Source: Lamprobacter modestohalophilus
Lineage (GTDB): Bacteria > Pseudomonadota > Gammaproteobacteria > Chromatiales > Chromatiaceae
Direction of reading: 5' to 3'
NCBI RefSeq assembly: GCF_016583905.1
Contig: NZ_NRRY01000033.1
Coordinates: 1-54,766 of the forward strand
Length of the DNA stretch: 54,766 nt
This document shows positions 26,574-35,943 of this stretch, one piece after another (position 1 is the stretch's first letter; each line of letters begins with the position of its first letter). The translations under genes were made by a program, and so were the position numbers. The notes beneath the pieces are model-generated. The model did not search any database. It saw nothing but the letters and a program-made list of their open reading frames with translations, and was not told the DNA's origin.

Positions 26574-27290
26574 ATGACCCGTCCAACATCATCCCTGCTG
26601 GTCCCGGTCGCTGTACTTGCGGTCGGTCTTTCACTGTTTCCTGAGACCGGTGAAGCCCGTTCAGTGCTTGGGCGGCTGTGGGATCGTTTTGCCGAGCCAT
26701 CAGTGGAGATCCTGGCGAAGGCCGTACCGCCGAAAACCGCCGCAGCGATGCGTTGGCCTCAATCCCGGTCGGCAGCGAACGGCCGGGTGATCGCCTTTGT
26801 CAGCTCGCATCAGAAGGGTACGCTTGGCGACCGGCTCACGGCCTTGCGGCTGACCGGGCAAGGCTATGAGAAGCTACCCAGCAAATACAATAGCCTGCAT
26901 GGCATTGATGGGGTCTTTGTGCGGCGCACCCCAAAGGGAGATATCGCTGAGATCCGACTGGTTGAGAACAAGGTCGATTCGGCGATGCTCAACCCCGGCC
27001 CGCCGGCGCAGATGAGTGATGCCTGGATTCGGCAATCGTGCCAGAAGATGCTGAACACCGGCGATGCCGGGGCGGCGGACACCGCGCGCTTGGTGCTTGC
27101 GCATCTGGACAGCCCAAGACTGCGGCGCGAGCTGTGGCATCATGACCTGTCAACCGGCAAGACGACCGTGCGCAGCGTCGATCATAGCGGTCAGCCACAG
27201 AATATCAACCAGCGCTGGGGGGATCGGCTGGTGGCGAATGAGCTGAATCGCCAGTGCGAAGCGGCGCGGTTGGTGTGTCAGACGCCGTAG
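26574..27290 (+). CDS. Exported protein with restriction-fold nuclease-like motif
   Basis: A 238-residue protein. The ATG at 26574 follows GGAGGAGG at 6 nt and opens a clear signal peptide (hydrophobic LLVPVAVLAVGLSLF, cleavage near GEA). In the mature part, HGIDGVFVRR, a short turn and EIRLVENKVDSA reproduce the D...ExK layout of PD-(D/E)xK nucleases (Asp in GIDG, Glu and Lys in VENK). The downstream helix QMSDAWIRQSCQKM and region to the C-terminus have conserved-looking Cys and His. This resembles polymorphic-toxin-type restriction-fold domains, but no delivery module is seen. It sits between the Gly-zipper gene and the 923-aa gene. The nuclease call is a motif inference. Confidence 0.5.
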   Translation: MTRPTSSLLVPVAVLAVGLSLFPETGEARSVLGRLWDRFAEPSVEILAKAVPPKTAAAMRWPQSRSAANGRVIAFVSSHQKGTLGDRLTALRLTGQGYEKLPSKYNSLHGIDGVFVRRTPKGDIAEIRLVENKVDSAMLNPGPPAQMSDAWIRQSCQKMLNTGDAGAADTARLVLAHLDSPRLRRELWHHDLSTGKTTVRSVDHSGQPQNINQRWGDRLVANELNRQCEAARLVCQTP

Positions 27291-27393
27291 CCGCCTGAGC
27301 ACAAGCTCACGGCCTCACGGCCGGATGCTCGGCTGCATGCTAACCATCGTTCATTACGTAATCGCTATAGGTTTCTGCTAGAGGATGATTGCA

Positions 27394-30162
27394 ATGACGG
27401 ATACCAAGACCAACACTCAGCCCAATGGTCCCTTTTTCAACGCGGATCTCGCCGACGAGACGCGTCGGGAGGAGATTGCGCGGCAACTCGAGGGGGTGCA
27501 GTGGCGGATGACGATCGATAGCAATCAGCCGTCCGATCGTGTGTTTGGATTCCTTGCTCATGCCGCATTTCCGGATGGTGTGTTCTTTTCTACACGAAAC
27601 CTCGGGCCATGGGCTGAAAACGGAAAGCTGAGGCCATTTACGACGGTTGACGTTGAGGTCAAGCCAAAATTTGATGATGGAAAAGAGCGCTGGGGCTTCG
27701 CGGTCGCCAAAGCCGACTGCGTTGAGATTCTGACGGATTTGGAGTTCGCGCTCCAGAAGCTGCGTCACTATGTGTCTTCGTGGAAGGATGATGGCGGTGC
27801 GGAGCTGCCATCATTGCAGTCCGCTTGCCTAGAGATTGATCCAGACTGCCAGTCTCAGATTGATAAGGTGATGAAGTTAGGTCGGGGGGACGAGAATCTG
27901 CTCAACGCTTTCTACAATCTCGGGAGGCGGCTTGGCAAGTCCTTCGTCACAGATCCAGTGTTTCTTGAAAAATTACAGCAACTCAATGACCGCCGACCTG
28001 ATCTGACGGGTAATGCCTGGTTTAATGTCAGAAAAGGGGCGACCGCCGCTAAGCGCGGAGCGGATGCTGGAAAACGCAGACGACAGGGCCAGCCGGTGTC
28101 CAAGATACGGGCGCCTCAGCAAGTCAGCGCGCCATCCCCCAAGGCCCTGCCGGCGCTGGAAAAGACTGATCTACCTTTAGCGCAACCAACCGCGTTGCAT
28201 CCGCGTGACCTTCGTGCGCTGAATCCCCAGCCAGTCTGGCAACTCCTGATTGATGAAACAGGCACTGCCTTCGGTCTGGAAGCGGGCGGTTTAAGTGCCG
28301 ATGATCGCACCCTGGGACGATTTGTTGGTCTGTTACTTCCCGCCGAACAACAGGGGCTCGCGCCTCTGCCGGTCGGCTGGCATGCCGTGGACCAAGGCAT
28401 CGACGAGATCGATCGGGTCGTGCAGGGCATTCTGGATGCACCTGTCGGCGTCATCGGCATCACCGTACAGCAGCTCCCGCAAGCGCCGGGTGAACGCTGG
28501 GCGTTCGGCGTGATTCGTTTGATCGATCTGGTTTTGCGGTTGATGCCGCTCGATGAACTGACTCGGCTCGAGGTGCTGATCGAACAGCGCGGGCGGGTCT
28601 TCAAAGGCGGCACCCAATGGCCCGCCGTGGCCGAACAGGCGCGCTTGCGTCTGGCGGAAGGCTATCCCGAGCGGGCGCAACAGGTGGAATTGACGATTCG
28701 CACCATTACCAAGCAGGACTCTCCCTATAACGGCTACGTCGATGCGCTGGCGTTCATCGCCTCCGGCAGTTCCGAGCATTCCCGTGCCTGTCTTGCTGCT
28801 TCCGGGCTCTCAGGCACTTGCCTGTTGGGTGGTGATGCCGAGTTCCTCGGTCGCATGCTGGAATGGATGGACCGGGGCCGCACGCTCGAAGGTATCGACT
28901 GGACAGCACTGCTGGCCACGCCGGAGTCTGAACAGCCGGGGAGCTTGGTCGCAACCCTGCTGGAGCGTCTCGGTACTGCCGCCGCGCGTGATACTAGCCT
29001 ATGGCGCCGCTATCTCGATCACCTGTCGGGGCATTTGGATAGTCGGAATCTCAATCTGCCCTTGCTCGGACGTCAAGTCATTTGGCTGGATCGCTGGAAG
29101 CCTGTTGATCAGGCGCTGCCGCAGCCCATGCGGTTGCTATGGCTGACGGCGCAATTGGCGCGGGCCAATCATCTGGGCCAAACCGAACAGCCCTGGATTG
29201 AGGAGATGCGCGCGCTCGCTGACCAACTGTTCAGGGAGGACGCCAAGCTGGTCTGTCGTGCCGAGCTGAATCTCGCGGTGACCGCTACGAACCAGTTTGA
29301 TTTCGAGCAGGCTGGTCAAGCTCTAAAACGCTGGAACCCCACGACGGTCGAGGCGCCTGGGGGGCTGCGCGGGCTGATGCAGAAATTGCTCGGGATGCAA
29401 CCGCCACCGGTCGGAACGCAGGCCGATCCCGCGGCCACTGCCGGGCTGCGTTACTGGGGACAGCTGCGCTCCAGTCTTGGACAGCACGCGGCTTTTCTTG
29501 GCGATCTTGATGCTGCGGTGCGCTATTTCGATGAGGCGCTGGCGTGTTTCGATCAGTTGTCCGACCCGGAAATGGCGCGCAAGGAAAAGGGTCAGACCAA
29601 TACCTATCGTGCGATCGCACTGATGGATGATCCGGCTCAAGATGAGACGAAGGTCCGTCAAGCGGTTGAAACCGTGATCGGCGCTTTGCCGCAAGCCTTG
29701 GACAGGCTCGCCGGATCGGTGTCGAACCATGACAAATATGCCCATCATCTGGCCTTGCGTTGGCTGGTGCATCGGCCCGATGCCACCTTGGCCGAGCAGT
29801 ATCTGGCGCGGCGAGAGGACTGGGATACGGCAGAAGGGCATCCCTGGCCCCTGATCCAGCTCTACCGGGGGCTGCTGCTGTATCCTCAGGATGCCGAAGC
29901 CGCACGGGAACTGGCGCTCGATGGCGCGGGCGTTGCCTTTGCTGATGACAGCGGGCCTGTGGTGCGCCTGATTGGCGCCTGCTGCCGCACGATTGCGGCG
30001 GGATGGGGTGAGCCTTGGGAGCAGGCAGCGTCAGTGCTCAATCAGCTTGATCAATCGCTGCCGTTGGCTGTGCCACGGATTAATCGGCTGCGTCACGCCC
30101 AACACACTCCGATGGAACCGCTCGCGCTGCTGCGATTCGTGCTGCCGTTCAATTTTCGTTGA
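27394..30162 (+). CDS. Large protein: cold-shock-like, RNase H/DUF3800-like and TPR-like parts
   Basis: A 922-923-residue protein. I use the ATG at 27394, 9 nt after GAGG. The ATG at 27385 touches that site. Residues about 20-115 look like an OB/cold-shock fold (VFGFLAHAAFPDGVFF, then a valine-rich strand TTVDVEVKP and GFAVAKADCVE). A linker follows with a basic patch (KRRRQGQP). From about 270, WQLLIDETGTAFG, later RLEVLIEQRGRVF and NGYVDALAFI, resemble the acidic residues of RNase H-fold DUF3800-type nucleases. The C-terminal 350 residues are helical and TPR-like (LGDLDAAVRYFDEALACFDQL). I infer an RNA- or DNA-processing protein. The domain calls are weak individually but mutually consistent. 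Its closeness to the CRISPR sigma operon may or may not be functional. Confidence 0.5.
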   Translation: MTDTKTNTQPNGPFFNADLADETRREEIARQLEGVQWRMTIDSNQPSDRVFGFLAHAAFPDGVFFSTRNLGPWAENGKLRPFTTVDVEVKPKFDDGKERWGFAVAKADCVEILTDLEFALQKLRHYVSSWKDDGGAELPSLQSACLEIDPDCQSQIDKVMKLGRGDENLLNAFYNLGRRLGKSFVTDPVFLEKLQQLNDRRPDLTGNAWFNVRKGATAAKRGADAGKRRRQGQPVSKIRAPQQVSAPSPKALPALEKTDLPLAQPTALHPRDLRALNPQPVWQLLIDETGTAFGLEAGGLSADDRTLGRFVGLLLPAEQQGLAPLPVGWHAVDQGIDEIDRVVQGILDAPVGVIGITVQQLPQAPGERWAFGVIRLIDLVLRLMPLDELTRLEVLIEQRGRVFKGGTQWPAVAEQARLRLAEGYPERAQQVELTIRTITKQDSPYNGYVDALAFIASGSSEHSRACLAASGLSGTCLLGGDAEFLGRMLEWMDRGRTLEGIDWTALLATPESEQPGSLVATLLERLGTAAARDTSLWRRYLDHLSGHLDSRNLNLPLLGRQVIWLDRWKPVDQALPQPMRLLWLTAQLARANHLGQTEQPWIEEMRALADQLFREDAKLVCRAELNLAVTATNQFDFEQAGQALKRWNPTTVEAPGGLRGLMQKLLGMQPPPVGTQADPAATAGLRYWGQLRSSLGQHAAFLGDLDAAVRYFDEALACFDQLSDPEMARKEKGQTNTYRAIALMDDPAQDETKVRQAVETVIGALPQALDRLAGSVSNHDKYAHHLALRWLVHRPDATLAEQYLARREDWDTAEGHPWPLIQLYRGLLLYPQDAEAARELALDGAGVAFADDSGPVVRLIGACCRTIAAGWGEPWEQAASVLNQLDQSLPLAVPRINRLRHAQHTPMEPLALLRFVLPFNFR

Positions 30163-30324
30163 CAGCGACCACTCGAAAACCAGCCGGGTCGTGAGTGTGT
30201 CGCCTCAGGGTTACGCCTAAGTTGACGCGCTAGACCCCATACACATCCGGTTTGCCATGAGATGGGGCAACTTCAGGACGGAGTAACCCTAAACGGGTCT
30301 ATTCGACCCGCATCTGGACTTTCA

Positions 30325-30502
30325 GTCCGTAATTCCAGCCCTTTTAAGGTGGCGAAATTCGTCTGACTGCAAGCCCCTGATTTTTCGTCAAGGTGCTTGC
30401 GGCGGATAGCGTGGTTCGGTGACTGCCAGATTCGCCCGGCATCGTAAACCACTGATCTTAAATGTTGTTTTTATGCACCTTAAAAGGGCTGGTCCGTAAT
30501 TC
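30325..30502. mobile_element. 156-bp MITE-like element with 16-bp perfect TIRs and 11-bp direct repeats
   Basis: Terminal arms CAGCCCTTTTAAGGTG (30336-30351) and CACCTTAAAAGGGCTG (30476-30491) are exact reverse complements. The element they bound is 156 bp and encodes nothing. It is flanked by the 11-bp direct repeat GTCCGTAATTC at 30325-30335 and 30492-30502, as expected for a target-site duplication. No transposase in the window has obviously matching ends. Confidence 0.7.
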
Positions 30503-30515
30503 CAACCCGCTAGCT

Positions 30516-31247
30516 TTAGCTGTTGGTTGTTGAGTAAGCTCTCTCTGCAACTCTATCCAGTACATCAAGAACGGCAAAACTTACCATATAAGCTTGGTTT
30601 TTACTTGGAATCGGAGCTTGTTCTTTGGCATGAACACCTATTATTCTTTGCTGATTGATAATATTCCACATGTTTTTGATTGCAGGATCAAAATATGTAT
30701 CTGAGTCTTCGATTTCACGTAGTAATTTGCCGACCATCCAATCCTTTTCTACTTCTCTGCCTATAATAACCAATTGCATCTTGAGGCAAAGCTCAAGAAT
30801 TCTTCCGGCAATTGCAAGCGTTGCTCTATAAGCCTTTATATTAAGACAGGAGTTTAATTCTGCAAGGTCATTTCTTAGATCTGGATAGTGAATAGTGTTA
30901 GAGAGGTGAGTTTCAATTTTATTGGATGTTTCCTGGAGCGACTCTAATAGTCCTTCAAGACTTATTTTGTCATCGGTTACAGTATTTTCATCGGCAATTG
31001 TTTCTGCTAGTTGAGGTGTTATAGGGAGATATCCTTCGTCCTCAGTTTCTTCCCAATGTCCACGTTCATAACGATCATACGTGTAGAACAAATAGTAATC
31101 GTTTTTTTCATTATGTTTGCATAAGTAAAATGTATACTCATAAATCGGGCCTGGCCATTGATACGCATCTTTTGTATTCCAAGCGCAATGGTATGATCCT
31201 GGTATTGTCTTGCGAACTATACATTCACTAAATTTAATGTTTTGCAT
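30516..31247 (-). CDS. AT-rich HEPN/DUF4145-like protein
   Basis: A 243-residue protein in a stretch of clearly lower GC than everything around it, so probably acquired separately. The N-terminal half (1-80) is aromatic-rich with unknown fold. The C-terminal half is a four-helix HEPN-like unit: AYRATLAIAGRILELCLKM, DWMVGKLLREIED, then QQRIIGVHAKE containing R201-x4-H206, the R-x4-6-H signature of HEPN RNases and of the DUF4145 family. HEPN proteins of this kind occur in toxin-antitoxin and abortive-infection systems. No partner antitoxin is next to it. It is flanked by a MITE-like element and an IS4-type transposase. A non-catalytic DUF4145 role is possible. Confidence 0.55.
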   Translation of the reverse strand: MQNIKFSECIVRKTIPGSYHCAWNTKDAYQWPGPIYEYTFYLCKHNEKNDYYLFYTYDRYERGHWEETEDEGYLPITPQLAETIADENTVTDDKISLEGLLESLQETSNKIETHLSNTIHYPDLRNDLAELNSCLNIKAYRATLAIAGRILELCLKMQLVIIGREVEKDWMVGKLLREIEDSDTYFDPAIKNMWNIINQQRIIGVHAKEQAPIPSKNQAYMVSFAVLDVLDRVAERAYSTTNS

Positions 31248-31358
31248 ATTTATCTCGAAGCCTAATACTACTTTGCTAGATTAATTCCGAGCCCCTGGCT
31301 CAACCAGTATCATTCGCGCTGTCGGGATCATTTTCTCTCAACGGTGTCCGCTTCCCCC

Positions 31359-32663
31359 TCACAGGTACGCCATCAACAATGGCCGCAGCTGCGTCTCATA
31401 GAGCTGTGGCGAGGCCGGCTTGAGAAACGCGAGTTTAAAGAAGCGTAACACCTGGCGGCTCAGTTTCGACGTATAGCGATACAGCGGCGCACTCCAAGCC
31501 GGGCGCTCCGTACCGACCGCCCGATCGGCGAGCCCCTGTTGGCGCCGATCCTGCTTACGCAACACCTTCTCATCGCGAGCGGGCTCGCCCTGCAGGCAGC
31601 GCGCGAGCATCAGGTGCACCAGCAGGGTGGTGATGATCGCCAGATCGGCCTGATTGGCGATCGCCACCGATGACTTGCCCCACGCCTTGGCCACCGCGAA
31701 GTCATTCTTCCAGTTGTCATGCGTCTTCTCCTGTTCCCAGCGCCGGCCATACAGGAAGGCGACCACACCTGGCAGCAGGGTGAAATCGTTGCTTAACAAC
31801 TCCAGCTCCTTGCCTCCTGGCGTGCGGTAGCGGATCAGACGCCACTCCTGCTGCGAGCTGGTCAGCCGGATGCGCAGGTCCGAGAGGACCCCCGCGTTGC
31901 AGGGATGCTCAGCGATCGGTAAGCCTTCGGTTGAATCCACGCAGAGGTTCTTCTTCATGCGGGTGATCACCGTCGCCCTGAGCGCCCGCTTCTTGGCATC
32001 CCAAAACGGTGCATTGACAAAGCCCCGATCCACCACCCAGAGGGTCCGGCGCTCTTGGGTCAAGGCGTCGCTGCGTTGATCATACGCGCGCAACACCCGC
32101 ATCTCATGGTGGCTGCGCGTCTCGCTCAGCACATCGTCAATGACCCCGATGCGCATGTTCTGGAAGGCCAGCAAGGCATGCCCCTTGGGATTGTCCTCAC
32201 CACCCTGTTTGGGTGTGCAGCGGGGATAGTGGGCGCTCTCCTGCTGGTAGGTCCCGTCCAGCGCCCGCACCGGGCGTCCAGCCAGCCCAGGAATCTCGGC
32301 CAAGCGATCCGGCAAGGCAGCCGCCGCCTCGGCGCGCAGTTCCGCCACCACCGCCCGCAACACCGCTTGGCGCTCCGTGGAGGCCAACGCATCCGCCCAG
32401 GTCGAGCGCGCCAAGGGCGGGCGCTCAACAGCATTCACATCCAGATGCAGCAGCTGCTGAATCTGCTCGCGCAGCGCCGAGGTACCCTGCAGATGGCGCA
32501 GCACACCAAGACTGATGAAGGCCTCGCTGCTCAGCACCCGCCCGGGCGCCTTGGGCGGGCGCACGCGAGACAAGGCGCGCTGCAGAGGCGCGAGCACGTC
32601 GCCAAAGACGGTGTGATCCGTGAGCGTTTGCATTAGGCTGGTTAATCGGGTTTTATCACACAT
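31359..32663 (-). CDS. IS4-type DDE transposase
   Basis: A 434-residue transposase. Seen: LDGTYQQ with the first Asp (about 165), VVDRGFVNAPFW with the second Asp (about 228), and the C-terminal block LYGRRWEQEKTHDNWKNDF, which matches the Y-R-E-K signature of IS4-group enzymes. N-terminal helices precede the catalytic core. It appears full length. I could not find convincing terminal inverted repeats in 31250-31358 or 32664-32780. GC is high, unlike the AT-rich gene next to it. Confidence 0.8.
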   Translation of the reverse strand: MCDKTRLTSLMQTLTDHTVFGDVLAPLQRALSRVRPPKAPGRVLSSEAFISLGVLRHLQGTSALREQIQQLLHLDVNAVERPPLARSTWADALASTERQAVLRAVVAELRAEAAAALPDRLAEIPGLAGRPVRALDGTYQQESAHYPRCTPKQGGEDNPKGHALLAFQNMRIGVIDDVLSETRSHHEMRVLRAYDQRSDALTQERRTLWVVDRGFVNAPFWDAKKRALRATVITRMKKNLCVDSTEGLPIAEHPCNAGVLSDLRIRLTSSQQEWRLIRYRTPGGKELELLSNDFTLLPGVVAFLYGRRWEQEKTHDNWKNDFAVAKAWGKSSVAIANQADLAIITTLLVHLMLARCLQGEPARDEKVLRKQDRRQQGLADRAVGTERPAWSAPLYRYTSKLSRQVLRFFKLAFLKPASPQLYETQLRPLLMAYL

Positions 32664-33326
32664 GGTCGCGTTCTCGATAGGATGGGCCTATGAAAACGCT
32701 TTTCGTCGCCGGCTCTCTTGTCAAGCGTTTTTATTGATACGATTGCGGCAGATCAATAAAAAGGCGACCGCTCACAGCGGGCTGGGCGGGTCTGCGGGCC
32801 GCCCTCAACGGGCGAATCAAAACACAAACTTGCCTGCCTTCGGATGCCATCGACAGCCTCTGGTGGCCGGTTAAACTCGATCAGGCTGTGGCTCATTGGT
32901 TTGGGAGCCGGTCACCGTTGATTTTCTCTATAATATCGCTCAATGTCTTTACGTCGTTGTGCATGCCGAATATCCATCTGTGCGATGCGCCGATCAACCG
33001 CATCAGGATCATTGAGGAGCATGGCGATGATGAGCAAACGGATGTCACGCGCACTCAACAGTGGGCAGGACGCTGTTTGCTAAATACGCTCCTTCACCAA
33101 GAACGACAAGGACAGCATGACCAGTGCAGCCCTGACGCACGACTTCCGAGGCGTCAGCAGATTGGCTGGAAAAGTGGTGATATTCCCATCCAACCCCAGC
33201 GCGAAGCGAGCCTGAGCGCCATCCTGGCGGCAAAAAACCGACCCCGATCGAGGCTGAAGCCCCCTGAGGCAACAGGCCCCCGCCGCCTGCGGTGAGCAAG
33301 CGGTCACCCTCACGCCGGCGTCGGCC
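32664..33326. other. 663-bp non-coding or degenerate stretch between two transposases
   Basis: No convincing gene. On the minus strand a short frame ending near 32926 (AMLLNDPDAVDRRIAQMD then HAQRRKDIERYYREN) has coding-like composition but no proper start and a stop just upstream, so it may be the tail of a broken gene. The rest shows only low-quality frames. IS ends probably lie here. Confidence 0.35.
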
Positions 33327-34869
33327 TCAGCGCAAGCGCAATCGAAACGGACGGTTCAGGCGCTGCTCAATCTCCACGGGATCGAGCCAAGGACCGGTGA
33401 GGGTCGTGCGGATCAAGCCGATCGCCGCCTGCACCCCAAGCTGAGCGAACAGCCCAGCGAGCTCCTTGGAGAAGCGGGCCAAGGTATTGATCAGGTGCGC
33501 CAAGCGCATCAGGAAGTGGTACCCCTTCATCGCATTCCACTGCTTAGCGAACGCATGCTCATAGGCATAGCCCTGGTGCTTTTCGACCAAAAACGCCCCC
33601 TCGATGCCCCAGCGATAGCGCGCCCCCAGGTTACAGCGGGTATGCACATTGAGCCGACTTAAAGGGCGCGAGGACAGCCACACATGTCGGCTCTCCTGGG
33701 TGACAATCTCCGCGGTTTGGGGATCAACCACCTGCCAGTGCTCGCGGCACGTCACCACATGGACCTCGAGCGACTTCTTGGCATTGGGTCCATACGCATA
33801 ATGAATCGCATTCACCCACTGGAAATCCTGCTCGCGTTCGCCCCAGCGCTGCTGTAGGCGGTTGTCCGGCTGTTCGTGGCCCAGGCTTCGGACCTCCTCC
33901 CATACGCTGGGCAGCGAACCGTCCTTGAGCACGATCATGAAATCCCAGTGGTAGGAGCGGCAGCGCTCCATGATCGGCCCATTGGCATAGAGGCCATCGA
34001 GCAGCAGCATCACTGGCAGGCGTGGGAAGGCCGTCTTGATGCGGGCCGCGAGGCGGTGAAAGGCCTTGGTCTCGCAGTCCTGCTTACGCTGTTCGCCATC
34101 ACCGGGCGCGTACTCGAGAAACTCGCTCATCAAGGGGATGACCATGCCGTTGCGAAAGCACAGGCTGGCCTCGAGGACATAGACATAATACTGATACTGT
34201 TGCTCATCCTCGCTGTCGGGATCGACCTTGGGACCGATACGCCGCTGTAGCAAATGCTCACCCCACAACATTGAGAAGGCGATCTTCTGGGTGCCATCAA
34301 TGCCAACGGGATAGGCGTTGTTGATCAGGTAGCGGGCAAACGTCTTGTTGCGAATCAGCTGCTTGACCAGCTCAAGATGCGCCTGCTCGATGGCACTGAC
34401 ATCGATGCGCGCGAGCACGCGAAACAGGGTATCGGCATGCGGGAGGCGCTCGAGCTGCGGAAACAACAGCCGCAGGTTCTGCTCGAACATCGGTCGGGTG
34501 AGCTCGGCATTGGCCGCCCGTCGGGAACCGTACTGAAACACAAACGCCAACAGTCCATAGAGCATCAGGACGGTGAGCTTGTGTTTGGTTTTCTTGGGGT
34601 TGCGCGGATCGGGGATCTTGCTCAAACGCTTGAGCAGCACGGGTAGCATCCGGCGCATGATCAGGATCAGCGCCGAGACCGCCTCGGTGCGCGCCGTGCG
34701 TTCTTCGTCGACGCTCTGAAAGGGGGAGGTGCGATTGGACGCCGTCGGCGCCGACGGCGGGTTCAGTCCGGCTTCACGCTGTTGCTGGCGTAAGCGGTCG
34801 TGCTGGCGTTTTTTTTCTCGCCTGTGCTTTGATCGCTTCGCGTCCCGGTCGTCGGCTTGGGTGGCTCAT
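33327..34869 (-). CDS. IS transposase (ISNCY/IS4-like DDE), reading frame split at an 8-A run
   Basis: The main frame (33327-34658, 443 aa from the internal ATG) has GIDGTQKIAF (first Asp), LLLDGLYANG (second Asp) and RYRWGIEGAFLVEKHQGYAYEH (third acidic block, written here with its Gly and Glu key residues). The frame is open further upstream without a stop to about 34808 but has no good start there. A short frame starting ATG at 34869 (overlapping the DUF4338 stop as ATGA) encodes MSHPSRRPGREAIKAQARKK and then hits eight As (T-run 34809-34816). With seven As it would join the main frame as one protein with basic N-terminus. So full-length product needs transcriptional slippage, frameshifting or a corrected base. 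It is coupled to the DUF4338 gene. Confidence 0.7.
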
Positions 34870-35792
34870 GGTTGACCTCTGAGTGAGCTGGAGCACAAGC
34901 GTGCCCGAAAGTCCGCCTGCAACGGCTTGGCGAACAGCAGTTTGGGGTGGGTGTGATAGTGCTTTCCCGGGCGCACCAGGCCTGCACCGCTGGTGCGCCC
35001 CAACAGTTCCCAGCCGGCGCCACGGTAACAACTGCCGCGATACTGGCGCGGGTCGACGAAGGTCTCCAGCAGCAGCGGGCGATAGCCCCAGCGTGCCTGC
35101 CAGTCGTCGCCGACCTGGCGCGCCAGCTGTCCCAGCACGTGGCTGGCCAGATTCGGCACCATGACACCGGGGAACAGGAGGAAGCGGCTGTTATTGAGCA
35201 CCCAGGGCAGGTTCGCGAGGCGTTGCCGGTCACTCCAGCCAATCCAGCGCTCGCGTGCGCTCAAGGCTTTGGCCGCACCGCTGAGCAGGACACAGCCGAG
35301 CCAGTGCTCGGCGGATTCGATGAGGTAGCGCGCCCAGTAGCCGAAGGGTTGTTTGTAGCCGAGGGGATGATGGCGCGCGAGGGCGTCATTGCAGCGCTGT
35401 TCATCGCGCGCCTCGCGGGCCAGGCGCAGACGCACGCCGCCGAGCGCGCAGAGCGGGCCGGCGAGTGTCGGCAGCGGATCGGGCAGCGGATCGGGCAGCG
35501 GGCTGGTCGCGAGCGCGGCGCGCACGCGCGGGCCGGGATGGCTTTTCTCTTGCCGCAGCGCCGGGCGGCGCAGTTGCCCGGCCGCTTCCAGGCGGGTCAG
35601 CAGCTTGGTGCAGGCGTCAATCTTTGGCCGGCCTGCTGGCGTGAGCCAGTCGAGGTGCTCGCAGAGCGTGGCGGTGAGCTCCGAGCGTGCTAATCCGGGA
35701 AAGCGTGCAGTGAAGGCGCGGATGTAGGCGAGATCCTCGGGCGTGATCTCTCGATCCCCTTGCCACCAGGTCGTGCGGTCTTGATCGTGCAT
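34866..35792 (-). CDS. DUF4338 (DruA-like) protein paired with transposase
   Basis: About 308 residues from the ATG at 35792. The open frame runs 64 codons further up but without supporting context. The C-terminal two thirds is the DUF4338 domain: HHPLGYKQPFGYWARYLIES region, then LGCVLLSGAAKALSAR, WIGWSDRQRLANLPWVLNN, RFLLFPGV and ETFVDPRQYRGSCYRGAGW, with conserved Asp and Cys. DUF4338 is known as DruA of Druantia but is also common beside IS transposases. Here its stop overlaps the start of a transposase frame and no other dru gene exists, so a mobile-element function is favoured. The extreme C-terminus carries a basic tail. Confidence 0.75.
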   Translation of the reverse strand: MHDQDRTTWWQGDREITPEDLAYIRAFTARFPGLARSELTATLCEHLDWLTPAGRPKIDACTKLLTRLEAAGQLRRPALRQEKSHPGPRVRAALATSPLPDPLPDPLPTLAGPLCALGGVRLRLAREARDEQRCNDALARHHPLGYKQPFGYWARYLIESAEHWLGCVLLSGAAKALSARERWIGWSDRQRLANLPWVLNNSRFLLFPGVMVPNLASHVLGQLARQVGDDWQARWGYRPLLLETFVDPRQYRGSCYRGAGWELLGRTSGAGLVRPGKHYHTHPKLLFAKPLQADFRARLCSSSLRGQP

Positions 35793-35943
35793 GCAAGGCG
35801 CATCCGGTCTGCAGAATGATTCAGGCTCAATCGTCTCACGACGCCGACGTCGTGATCTACCCGCTTTTGCGAACACTTTTTTCGCCTTCCCCGCAGGCCT
35901 TACTGGGGTTAGGCTCTGGAGATCGTGCGTCAGGGCTGTGGGC

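Noticed and set aside
34866-35792. Calling the DUF4338 gene a Druantia defence system
   Set aside because: No DruE-type helicase or other dru gene is nearby, and it is coupled to a transposase.
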